DNA from: Miscanthus floridulus
Lineage: Eukaryota > Streptophyta > Magnoliopsida > Poales > Poaceae
Direction: 5' to 3'
Length of the DNA: 64,000 nucleotides
Assembly (NCBI RefSeq): GCF_019320115.1
Contig: NC_089591.1
Location: 21,988,502-22,052,501, forward strand
Under the pieces are notes generated by a model. It ran no database searches and was not told the origin of the DNA. It saw nothing but the letters and a program-made list of their open reading frames with translations. Numbering within the stretch: the first letter of the stretch is position 1; each line of letters opens with the position of its first letter. Positions 9,610 to 18,576 of this stretch are shown in pieces. Both the position numbers and the translations under genes were made by a program.

Positions 9610-11658
9610 TGCTAACATTAGCATGCCATGTTGACCAGTGACACCGTGACACGAGTCAGCCCAGGATTAATTCAGCCTTTTTCATTTTCAGAAATAGATT
9701 TAATCTTCGGAAATTCATAACTAATTCATACAACCTCAGAAAAATACAAGACCAGGACCAAAATTCATCTAAAATCAAGCTCTACGCAATGAACTCCTAT
9801 TTGAGTGCATTTGACTCTTTTGAAATTTCATTGCTTCTTTGTGCTACTCTATAGACGTCGCTAACGCGACTATAATGCAAACGTTGCAGACTCAGAGGAG
9901 AACCTGACGGATGAGGACCGTGAGTACCGTGAGGAGTACGGAGACGACTACACTGAAGGTGCCACATCCCACCCAAATCTCGTAGCACCTATTACGCATG
10001 GCTAATATAGAACTGCTATCACTTTACTTTACTGCTACAATCATATTATGCTAGGACTTGCATGGTAGTATGCTTGCTTAAAAGCCTTTACTTTGACACA
10101 ACCTTACCCCTGCATACCCTGCTATTAGGCTAGACACACGCTTGCTACTATATATTTCATTACTTATACTTCTACCACGCTTATACTATGTGCGTGGTGG
10201 GAACTGGTGTTACCTAGGACTATGGGGAGAGTGCTGTGTGTGTGACTTGGGTGTGTCGAGGGTGAGGGTTGTGTCGACCAAGTTGGAGTATACGACAAGC
10301 CTAGGGCAAGTCTTGCCATGGGGTGCTACCTGGGCACCCCTGGAATGGATACCTGTGGTGGGTAAAATGGTATATGAGGTGGACCTGGGTGTGAACCTAT
10401 GACAGGTGGAGCCCAGGATGGAGGTGCTGTGGTGGCATAATGAATGGAAACCCTGATGGAGACATTCTGGCTTGGTCATCCCTAAGGACTTACTAGTACT
10501 CAGATTCACCGGGAAGCCTTACGTACCACTCGCCCTATATGGTGCGGGACGGATGGACTACTTGGTAGGATATTGCCACTACTGCTAGGTTGATAGCGGA
10601 CAATGTAAGGAGATACGGAGCATGGAGGATTCCCCCCACACCCTTCTGAGACTTCATGGAGACCTTGTGGACCCGGCTCATGACTCACAGTTTCAGCCAC
10701 CCCAGACTTGACTTAGGGGTGAACCAGGGCTGAATGGTAGAGTGGCATTATGCTAGGCTAGCAAGCAGCCAGAATCAGCCTAGTTGACGACGGTCAGCGA
10801 GGAAGGCAGGATCTTGTGGTTATGTAAAACCTCTACAGAGTGTATGGTTGATTGATCGATACATGTGCCGACTCGTCGGCTATGGACCTTTCCTCGGTTT
10901 TGCTTAAACTAGATAGTGAGATGAGTCCTTCTCTTCTTCCCCCGTGAGAGAGTGTCGGTCGTAGCCAGGGGCTATGGGCCTTGAGACAGTGCCGAGAGGG
11001 AGTTGGCCTGTCGACTGAGCGATGGTATGGTTATGGTATGGTGATGGTGAGGAGATGGTGGTATATCGATCCTAGGATCAAAACCTGGCTTGGAAAAGGG
11101 AATGGAGTGGAATGTGTGTGGGAATGGTGTTAAAACTTGACGAACTATTACTATTTACTTGATATGCTATTGCATAGGAAACCCCAGCCTTATAGGTTCA
11201 TTTTGCTTATATCCAACTTGCATCCAATTTCCACAAAGCAATGCTCATAGGAATGGGAGTGGCCAGTACAAATTGTACTGATAAATTTTGGGCACACAGG
11301 TTCTGCTGAGGAGTATAGTTCCGAGGAGTTTGACGGATGAGGGGTTCGTGCCTACGCTCGAGTTTGGCGATCTTATCTTCAAGTTGTTCTGAATGAATGT
11401 TACTTTTGATTCTGCCAATGCGGCGATGTAATAAATTATGTAATTCCGCACTATTTGTACTCTGATATTATCATTGTATGGATGTGATATTCGACTAGAA
11501 TCTGGGTAATATGATCTACAATGATCTTGTTACACTTCAACACTGTGGATTTCCCTTCGCAGGAAATCAGGGTCGTTTCACCCAGAAGCTCGTGGTCGAG
11601 GCTTCAGAGCGCGTAGCTGTAGGCCTAGAGGGAAGCGTTCGCGGCCCAGGAGAGGAGG

Positions 11659-12131
11659 ATGCAAGAAATGGAGGCCTTCATGCGGAGTGTCCAGCAAGGG
11701 GGTGTACCTTTGCCGTTGGCAGCTCCTCCACCGCCTACTCCTACAGCCACTCCTGTAAGTATGAAAGTTCACTCTTACTAGATGCTTCCTTGACATACAA
11801 CCATGGTTGACATACAAACTTACTAGATGCTAGACATAGAAACTTACTAGATGCTTGACATAGAAACTTACTACATGCTTGCACTAGCTATGACATACAA
11901 CCATGCTTGACATTCTCAATTTACTAGATACTTGACATAGAAACTTACTAGATGCTTGCACTAGCTATGACATACACCAATGCTTCACATAGAAACTTAC
12001 TAGATGAATCTCACACATGCAACCTCTTATCCTTTTTGCAGCTTCCGTCGGCGGGTTCGAATAACCCCACTCATGTGTCACCGAATGATGGAGCCTTTGC
12101 TTCACCATCGTGTCATAGGCTGCTTTTTTGA
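11659..12131 (+). pseudogene. C-terminal end of a CACTA-encoded protein, two exons
   Basis: ATG 11659 opens MQEMEAFMRSVQQGG and a Pro/Thr/Ala-rich stretch. Joining 11659-11754 to 12042-12131 across a GTAAGT...TTTTTGCAG intron keeps the frame and gives a 62-residue tail ending at TGA 12129-12131, with NNPTHVSPNDGA in the second exon. Low-complexity Gln/Pro/Thr tails like this close proteins of grass CACTA elements, but whether this is the TNP2-like transposase or a TNPA-like protein cannot be decided. Reading upstream of the ATG meets TAG at 11626-11628. The rest of the gene was separated by the LTR retrotransposon insertion. There is no sign that it is functional. Confidence 0.6.
11768..12005 (+). 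repeat. Short direct repeats in the CACTA intron
   Basis: Repeated blocks of CTTACTAGATGCTTGACATAG and GCACTAGCTATGACATACA are shuffled, with about six copies of the first. They lie wholly inside the intron of the CACTA gene, between the GTAAGT donor and the TTTTTGCAG acceptor. Confidence 0.75.
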
Positions 12132-12424
12132 GGAGTTGTGCTTCGTCATGTGCTTGGACATGAGCTTCACTTATGGTTGTGACTTGTGCTTGGACTTGAT
12201 GGACTGTGGTTGTGAATTTATGACTTGTGGTTGTGATATTTGACTTGTGGTTGCGATATGTTGTTATTTGAGTTGTGGTTGTGATATAATGTGTGAAAAT
12301 GGTTTCGTTGTGATATATATGTGATTATTGTGATGTTTGTGATATATATGTGACATGTGATATATATTTGAACTGTTTGTGTCAGTGGAATGCAAAAAAC
12401 AAAAAAAATTACAATTTCGGTTGA

Positions 12425-12898
12425 TTTGCCGAGTGCAATGGTCATGACACTCGGCAAAGCTGAGAAACTTTGCCGAGTGCCAGGACATTGCACTTGGCAA
12501 AGATTTTTTTTTTAAAAAAAAACAAAAAATCTTTGCCGAGTGCCAAGCTGGGGAGGCACTCGTCAAAGACCTTTTTAAAAAAATTAAAAAATATCTTTGC
12601 CGAGTGCCTTGCCGCCGCGGCACTCGGCAAAGGGTTTTTGAAAAAAATAAAAAATGTCTTTGCCGAGTGCCCTAACTGTCGGCACTCGGCAAAGACGCCG
12701 TCAACGGAGCAGCGCCGTTGACGGCTGCTTTTCTTTGCCGAGTGTCGCCGTTGGCCATCGAAAAAGGCTTTGCCGAGTGCCCGACAAATGGCCCTCGGCA
12801 AAGAGCCTCTTTGCCGTTAATTTTTTTTCCGAGGGCTCATTGCCGAGGGCGGCGCTCGGCAAAGCCTTTGCCAAGTGCCCTGGGCCCTCGGCAAAGAG
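12425..12898 (+). repeat. CACTA subterminal repeat array
   Basis: TTTGCCGAGTGC alternates with its complement GCACTCGGCAAA in about 16 copies, many arranged as facing pairs a few bases apart (for example 12469, 12531, 12597 and 12660 with their partners). In En/Spm such motifs are the binding sites of the element's own DNA-binding protein. Copies next to the terminus drift to CCCTCGGCAAAG. Confidence 0.9.
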
Positions 12899-12903
12899 GT
12901 CCG

Positions 12904-12915
12904 CCTCCAGTAGTG
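12904..12915 (-). repeat. Terminal inverted repeat, CACTA element 1
   Basis: CCTCCAGTAGTG reads CACTACTGGAGG on the minus strand. It marks the 3' boundary; the following three bases, GAA, would be the target duplication, which cannot be checked here. Confidence 0.82.
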
Positions 12916-13195
12916 GAAGGGACCTAGAGAGATGAAGGCATGCCAATTTTTGTCAATACTGGTCTATAAAACTTTGTGTCATGGATCTAGGATGAATCTT
13001 AATAGGAATTATAGCCCTTTTTCATTAAAATCAATTCAATAATTTATGATTGTATTTTTTATTTTGACTAAGGTGATTTATACATATAATAATGAATTTA
13101 AAAAATTAAGTTTCTCCCCTTTTATAATGAACGACATATTTGATAGTATATAATTACAATAGCAAAAAATAAATTACTTTGCAAAAAAAACTAAA
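12916..13195. other. AT-rich spacer, nothing recognised
   Basis: AT-rich DNA lies between the CACTA terminus and a TIR element. No ORF above background and no repeat structure was seen. Confidence 0.5.
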
Positions 13196-14011
13196 GGTCT
13201 GTTTGGAATGGAGGAATAGAAAAGAGAGGAAATGAGAAAAATGCTCGAACAGAGAGTGTTGAAGCAAAACAGAAGATTGGAAAAACACAGGAATAGAAGA
13301 AAAGTGGGGTTTGGAATACAATAATTCATATCATAGGTACAAGAGATCATTTAAATGTTAATAGAATATTATTTCATAACAATAGATTGATTAGCTCACA
13401 TTTTTTAAGCCCCCTTTCCACATGATGTCATGTCCGCCACTTCCATTCTCTAGTATTTTTTTTTATTTTTATTGACATGCAAAGTACACTTATCTCTTCA
13501 CTGTTCTTATCTCGTCATTCTCCGTCTTCTACCTCTGCTGCTCTCGTGGTACTCCCTTTCTCTCACCTCGGCTAAAGCTATGGAGGTTGAGCTAGCTTAG
13601 CTATCGAGACCACGGTCGGGATAGGAGACTCTGACTGCTGGCTGCTCTAGAGGGCTGCTCGCGTGAGCTTCGAGTTCACGCCGCCGGATTGCTCTCGAAG
13701 GCCATCGGCAAGAGCCGGGCGCCTCGACATAGCGACACCGACAAAGGTGTGGTCTGATTTATCTGCTTATCCAGATTATCGCGGCAACACCTCATCTCTG
13801 TGCCTCTGTGAGCGCACTCTCCAGTTTGCTTGCCTCGGCCATAGCGAAAAACTTTGGCTCGCCATGGATGTTTTCATTCCTGTATTTTGTGGAGGAAACT
13901 GAAACTTTCCTCTGGAAGTTTGGCTCGTGATGGATGCATCGTGACGTCAGCAAAACAAAGGATGACCAATCCTTTGAAATATCTTCGAAAAAACTCCATT
14001 CCAAATAGGCC
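13196..14011. mobile_element. Non-autonomous TIR element, about 816 bp
   Basis: GGTCTGTTTGGAATGGAG at 13196-13213 is matched by CTCCATTCCAAATAGGCC at 13994-14011, 16 of 18 inverted. The GGYCTRTTTGG start is common in grass hAT and PIF/Harbinger MITEs. The flanks do not show a clear target duplication, so the superfamily is open. The interior is AT-rich at the ends and GC-rich at 13500-13760. It has no transposase. Confidence 0.65.
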
Positions 14012-15240
14012 CTAGATGGGATAACTCCCGCTTCCCATCGGAAAAAATTTAAACGAGCGCCTAAGCCCTATGCACTGCCTACGCCCACCCTTGCACTCAG
14101 GCTCCAAAACACCACGACTATGTGCGCGGGAGACGAAAGAAAAACATCACCAAAGTGAACCGTGCGCGGGAGCCTAGAGCCTAAAATAGGCATAATTTTT
14201 TATAATTTGACTCTTTTTGTTTTGAAGAAAATTTACGTTTAATCTCCTGAAATACTTAAACTCTTCTTTAGATCCTACCATCGGACTCAGGACGTCGAGG
14301 TAACATGTCTCGGCGCCACGTAACTTGGCTGAGCACATGAGAACGTCTAGATAGCGTTAACGTGGTCGGTACCTCGATGACACAGTGGCGCCGACCTCCA
14401 CGCCGCGCACTCTGGCGCCACGCACTCTCGCGCCCGCCCTTGCTGCGTGGCGGGCACCTAGGCTGCGGGGACGGGGGCGGGGGCGCCTCGCCGTTTGTGC
14501 CGTGGGACCCATTCTCCACCCCCATCTCCCTCTCCCATTCTGTTGAACCAGCACGCAGCGCAAATACACATGCATTGCAGCAGCAGACACGCATGCAACG
14601 CTAGCAGCAGCAGACACCACGCAGCGTGCGAATTCATTGCACTCGTAGAAGCAGCACAGCAAGCGGCAAGCACGCACCCAGGCAGCTGAGCTCGCCACCA
14701 CGTGCTCACGTCCAGTTTCACCTTCCCCGCTACACGCTGCACAGCCTCTGCTCGTGTCGTCCCATCGCCCTGAACCGTGGAAGAGCAAGTTGGCTACACC
14801 ATGGCCACCCGCTGCAGCAAGACAGGCACGCCGCCCTACTCCACTCACCTCTTCCACGCCATCACTTCGCCTGCACGCTCCGTCGCCTCAGCGCCACCAA
14901 CACGCGCCTGCAGTGCCCCCATTGAAGGCGAGTTGCTGTGCTCGCTGGCCAACCACCCTGCAGTGCCCGAGCCGCTTCTTGCCACCGCGCCAGGCTCGGT
15001 GCATGCTACTTTTGCTTCCGCGCTGGCATTGCTGTTTCCAGTTGCAGGCTTGCAGCTAGCGTCAGCGGAGGAAATGAATGTGACGTACGGCGCTCATGGC
15101 CAGCCTTGCACACGTGCCTATGCCTGGTGCAGTGGTGCCTCGCTAGTCGCATGGGCACAACAATGGCAGCAGAAAGTGAAAGGCGGGCCGCCGGTCAATG
15201 GACGATGGAGTTGTAGAGTACACGCGCCACTGCTTTCAGG
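14012..15240. other. Unassigned GC-rich stretch
   Basis: GC content rises sharply after about 14280. Overlapping open frames of 60-166 codons exist on both strands, which is expected by chance in GC-rich DNA, and none contains a recognisable domain. It could be promoter or 5' sequence captured with the receptor-kinase fragment downstream, or a decayed element. Confidence 0.4.
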
Positions 15241-15269
15241 AAATCACCTCTAATAAATCCCGTTCCCGT

Positions 15270-15660
15270 AGAGCTCGCCAGCGCGCGCCCGCGGCAGAGC
15301 TCCCCTACGCCCGCGCCCGCGGCGGCTGGCCGGAGCGGAGCTCGCTCGCACGCGCCCGTGGCGGAGCTCCCCTGTGCCCGCGCCCGCGGCGGCTGACCGG
15401 GGCGGAGCTCGCCCGCGCGCGCCCGCGGTGGCTGTCCGGGGCCGAGCTCGCCCGCGCGCGCCCGAGGCGGCCGGGGCCAAGCTCGCCCGCGCGCGCCCGA
15501 GGCGGCCGGGGCCGAGCTCGCCCGCGTCCTCCCCCGCGCCCGCGGCGGCTGGCCGGGGCCGAGCTCGCCCGCGTCCGCGCCCGTGCCCGCAGCGGTTGGC
15601 CGGGGCAGAGCTCGCCCGCGCTGCGCCCGCACCCGCGGCGGCTGTCCGGGGCTCGTGCCG
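15270..15660. repeat. GC-rich minisatellite
   Basis: Imperfect tandem units of roughly 30-60 bases are built from GAGCTCGCCCGCG, CGCGCCCGCGGCGG and TGGCCGGGGC. Translation in any frame gives Arg/Ala/Gly/Ser/Pro low complexity. It accounts for the long open frames seen on both strands here. Confidence 0.8.
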
Positions 15661-15740
15661 CCGCTGCAGCTCCCCGCCATCTCCTTCTTCTTAGCCGCGG
15701 CGGCGCGGGAGGCACCCCTGCCGGCTCTTTATGCCGATGA

Positions 15741-16150
15741 CTGGACATTGCAGGGAACAAGTTCACCGGCGAGATCTCGCCGGACTTCAACAAGGGGCGG
15801 GAACTCAGCATGGAGCCTATGGATGTCGAGCCGAAGGGACAGAACGGCTCAGCAGCTAGCGCAGGCGGCCAGAACGGCGCTGCGGCGGCCGTGGCAGTTC
15901 CGAACGCCGCGGCCTCTGCGGCTATTGCGGCGGCAGCGAAGACCGGCGGGTCGACCGGGTCCAAGAAGCTCATCTTCTTCGGCCCCATGGCGGCAGCCCT
16001 GCCGTTCGAACTGGAGGACCTACTGCGCGCTTCCTGCGGAGGTGCTGAGCAAGGGCGCGCTCGGGATGGCACACAAGGTGGTGATGGAGAACGGGTGCGC
16101 CGTGGCGGTGAAGCGCCTCAAGGACGTGGACCTTGCCCAGCACCACCGCG
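15741..16150 (+). pseudogene. Fragment of an LRR receptor-like kinase (captured or decayed)
   Basis: From 15741 the frame reads LDIAGNKFTGEISPDFNK, an LRR unit ending. It then passes directly into a juxtamembrane region with LIFFGPMAAALPFELEDLLR, the conserved FxLEDLLRAS block of the RKL1/RLK902-like receptor kinases. After a one-base insertion at about 16035 the kinase start continues as EVLSKGALGMAHKVVMENG and CAVAVKRLKDVDL, which contains the VAVK lysine region of the kinase N-lobe. The transmembrane segment expected between LRR and juxtamembrane is missing, the glycine-rich loop is altered, and the C-terminal kinase is absent after about 16150. In a host gene this protein would sit in the plasma membrane. 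Here it is a non-functional fragment among transposons, probably carried by one. Confidence 0.78.
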
Positions 16151-16199
16151 AAGGGGAAGCTGCAGCACACCGCCTGTGCCGCGACAGAGAGTTTGGGTG

Positions 16200-16400
16200 G
16201 CTAACAAACAGACCCCACCGTGGGTAAAATGGTCATTTCACCTGTCGGTTTGACACCGTTAAGTAGAAAAACGGACAGAATGGCTTGGAGAGCAAAAAAG
16301 TTCAGAACGGTGGCATATGTGTGCGGTCAACTTTTTTAATGGCCTGTGTGTAATTATAAACTTTTTTAACGGCACACATGTAAAAGCCTCAAACCGTTTC
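16200..16400. other. AT-richer stretch with short internal repeats
   Basis: AACTTTTTTAATGGCCTGTGTG and AACTTTTTTAACGGCACACATG-type blocks repeat at about 16329 and 16361. It could be a transposon terminus, but no matching inverted partner was found on the left side of the kinase fragment. Confidence 0.35.
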
Positions 16401-17310
16401 CATTGTTTTCACTCCCCACGCACCTGAAATGAAAAAAAAGAAAGAAAAACGTCTGCACCTGCGCAGCACAACGCCGCCGCAATCGACGCCTACAGTCAGT
16501 TGGCCCCCTGCTTCCTGCGGGTGCTGCTGCCGCCAGTCACCACCCCGCCTCCTACAGTGCGCCGCCGCCGGCAGCCGCTGATGGGCACCACCGATGCCCC
16601 TGCCCACTGCCCGCGAGCGAGACTGCCGCCGCCGTGGATCTCCCGCTCGGAGTCCTCCAACAACGGCGGCGCATCCAGGTGCCTCACATGCCCCATCTCA
16701 TCCTCTACATCGTCATTTCCTTCCCCTCATCTCCAGTCCCCTCCTTGTTAGGGTTTGGGCGCACCCTGTGCCTCCGACGATGCCCCCGCCCGCCACTAGC
16801 AACACATAGACTCCCCGGCACCAAACTGACACCCACCACCGCCGAACGCCCCCAAGTGGTCACCGCCCCCACTCTCGTCTGTTGGAGGCCCACATCTGAG
16901 CCCCATGAGCCCCGTGCCGCTAGCCGCAGTGCAGTCTCCCAGCCGTTCCAGGTGCTGAGCTCGACCTCTGTCTGTGTGAGATCTGGATGGTTATTTTTGT
17001 TGACATCTTGTTCTCCCTTTAATTCAATTTTGGTATGGGGGCAGCTTACTTTTTTTCCTTGTTTCCTTGTATATGGGAGCAGCTAGTACCGGTATTTTGA
17101 TGAGCAGCTAGCACCAGTATTTTCGTTTGATCAAATGTCGCACCTAATAAACAAATAAACAAGTGAGCCTTGTATCTTGATATTCCAATATCTAGACCTC
17201 GCCATGATACTTGATATTCCAATTAATTGGTTTTGCATTTTTCCTATTCTTTCTCTATTATTTTCATTCATACAGGTTAGTTTAACATAGCACATACAGA
17301 TTAATATAGT

Positions 17311-17430
17311 GGCCCCGTTTGCTAGTCTGAATCTTGGCTGAAGCTGGCTGCATTGTTGTGAGAGAAAAACACTGTTTCAGCTGAAAAAACAAGCCGAACA
17401 AGCCAAATATGAGGTAAGCCGAACGGGGCC
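17311..17430. mobile_element. Small MITE, 120 bp
   Basis: GGCCCCGTTTGC at the left and GAACGGGGCC at the right are terminal inverted repeats. The interior CTGAAAAAACAAGCCGAACA and GTTGTGAGAGAAAAACACTG match a MITE family I remember as abundant in panicoid grasses. The bases outside are AT-rich, with no exact target duplication visible. Confidence 0.75.
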
Positions 17431-18446
17431 AGTATATCCTAATCTAAAGTAGAGGTTTAGTGTTATTGTTAATTTCTAAAAGTTTGCTGCCACCATACTA
17501 TTTTTCTCAGGAAGTGAAGGTATAGTCTCAGATCAGAGGCTGATTATCTGCTTTGCTGGTAGCGAATATATGCATGCAATGTTATCTCACGGTGTAGGCA
17601 AAGGACAAGGCCTGTTTCTTTTGGGGTGCTTCAGTGCTTTTCTGCTCTTCTGATAATCTCAATATCAGGTCTGGAGTACTGCTACTGGCTGATTTAATGC
17701 TATTGTTTTGTTATTGATTTTCTTTGTACCCAATAGGATAAAGGTATCAATAAATAATTAAGTGTTCAGATCAAAATTTGTAGAGTATCCATTCAGTTTG
17801 TATGCATAAACTGATGTTTGTTAAATCATATGTATTCACACGCATTGGTATTACAGCTTGCCCTAGCCTTGTATTAGATATCACGGTTACTGTTCTTCTG
17901 CCATACCTCTTTAGATTGCTTATTCGCATCCTTTGACTTTGCTACATCCATGTTTCTTTCTTTGTTTTTTTTACTTGGCCTTTCAATATACAGGTATTTG
18001 TTTCGGTGTTATAAGTAATTCCAATTGGACTAACTAAACTGCAACTAGAGATGTCAAACTAAGGATTATCACTTGTTGTTCCTCGGGACGCCCTTTTACA
18101 ATAGATTTTATTTATATGCAGCAGCCGATCCTTGTTGGGGACTATGGGATGAATGACTACAGCATATGGTCAAATCTTGAATCAGACTTATATAGGTGTT
18201 CGCCAAAGTATGAATGTCAAATTCACTGGTGCTTGTTGGGGACCATGAGATGAGGAATGCACTTCTCAATCTACAGCAACAATAGCTGTTTTGGATTTTT
18301 GCCAGGTAACTGTAAATCTCAAACCATTCAAATTTACATATTGTTGCTAAACTAGAGAATGCAATGATTTGGATCAGATACTTCTGCACTTGCTTGTAAT
18401 CTATTTTAAGCTTCATATTCAAATCAGCACACTGAAGTTTTGCCTG

Positions 18447-18576
18447 AAAAAGATAATATTTAATTCGATGCTACTAGATAGAAGAAGATTTACATTCAGG
18501 TCGGCACACAGAAAAACATAATATTTAATTTGATGCTACTAGATAGAAAAAAATATGCATTCAGTTTGGCATACAA
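18447..18576. repeat. 65-bp tandem duplication
   Basis: Two adjacent copies (about 18447-18511 and 18512-18576) share ATAATATTTAATT, GATGCTACTAGATAGAA and the block ending GGCACAC/GGCATAC, roughly 80 percent alike. Confidence 0.7.

Larger units (their letters stand above)
1..11580 (+). mobile_element. Ty3/gypsy chromovirus A (Tekay/Del-like), 5' end outside window
   Basis: This is an LTR retrotransposon with the order LTR, primer site, pre-gag ORF, gag, protease, RT, RNase H, integrase, chromodomain, polypurine tract, LTR. Bases 1-677 match 10905-11580, so the window starts inside the 5' LTR. From the 3' LTR length, about 3.85 kb of the 5' LTR lies upstream and the whole element would be about 15.4 kb. 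The C-terminal chromodomain, iMet-type primer site and very long LTRs point to the Tekay/Del chromovirus clade (inference from family knowledge). All reading frames are broken, so this copy cannot move by itself. It interrupts a CACTA element that resumes at 11581. Confidence 0.92.
7058..11580 (+). repeat. 3' LTR of chromovirus A, complete, 4523 bp
   Basis: It starts TGTAACAACCC right after the polypurine tract and ends TTTCA at 11580; its last 676 bases match 1-677. The LTR is compartmented: an AT-rich start (7058-7390), a GC-rich centre (about 7390-9650) with a TATA box and a 20-bp tandem repeat, then an AT-richer end. Several ORFs of 60-160 codons overlap in the GC-rich part on both strands, but none shows a recognisable domain and I do not call them genes. 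It is followed by CACTA sequence. Confidence 0.9.
11581..12915 (+). mobile_element. CACTA (En/Spm-type) element 1, 3' part
   Basis: This is the 3' portion of a class II CACTA transposon, cut on its left by the insertion of chromovirus A. It holds the last two exons of an element protein, an intron with internal repeats, a dense array of subterminal repeats (TTTGCCGAGTGC and its complement), and a terminus CCAGTAGTG at 12907-12915. That is the complement of CACTACTGG, a typical CACTA end. The left half lies beyond the retrotransposon, outside the window. Confidence 0.88.

Noticed and set aside
15305..16072. 255-codon minus-strand ORF
   Set aside because: It runs antisense through a GC-rich minisatellite and the receptor-kinase fragment. 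The translation is Arg/Ala/Ser/Pro low complexity with no domain.
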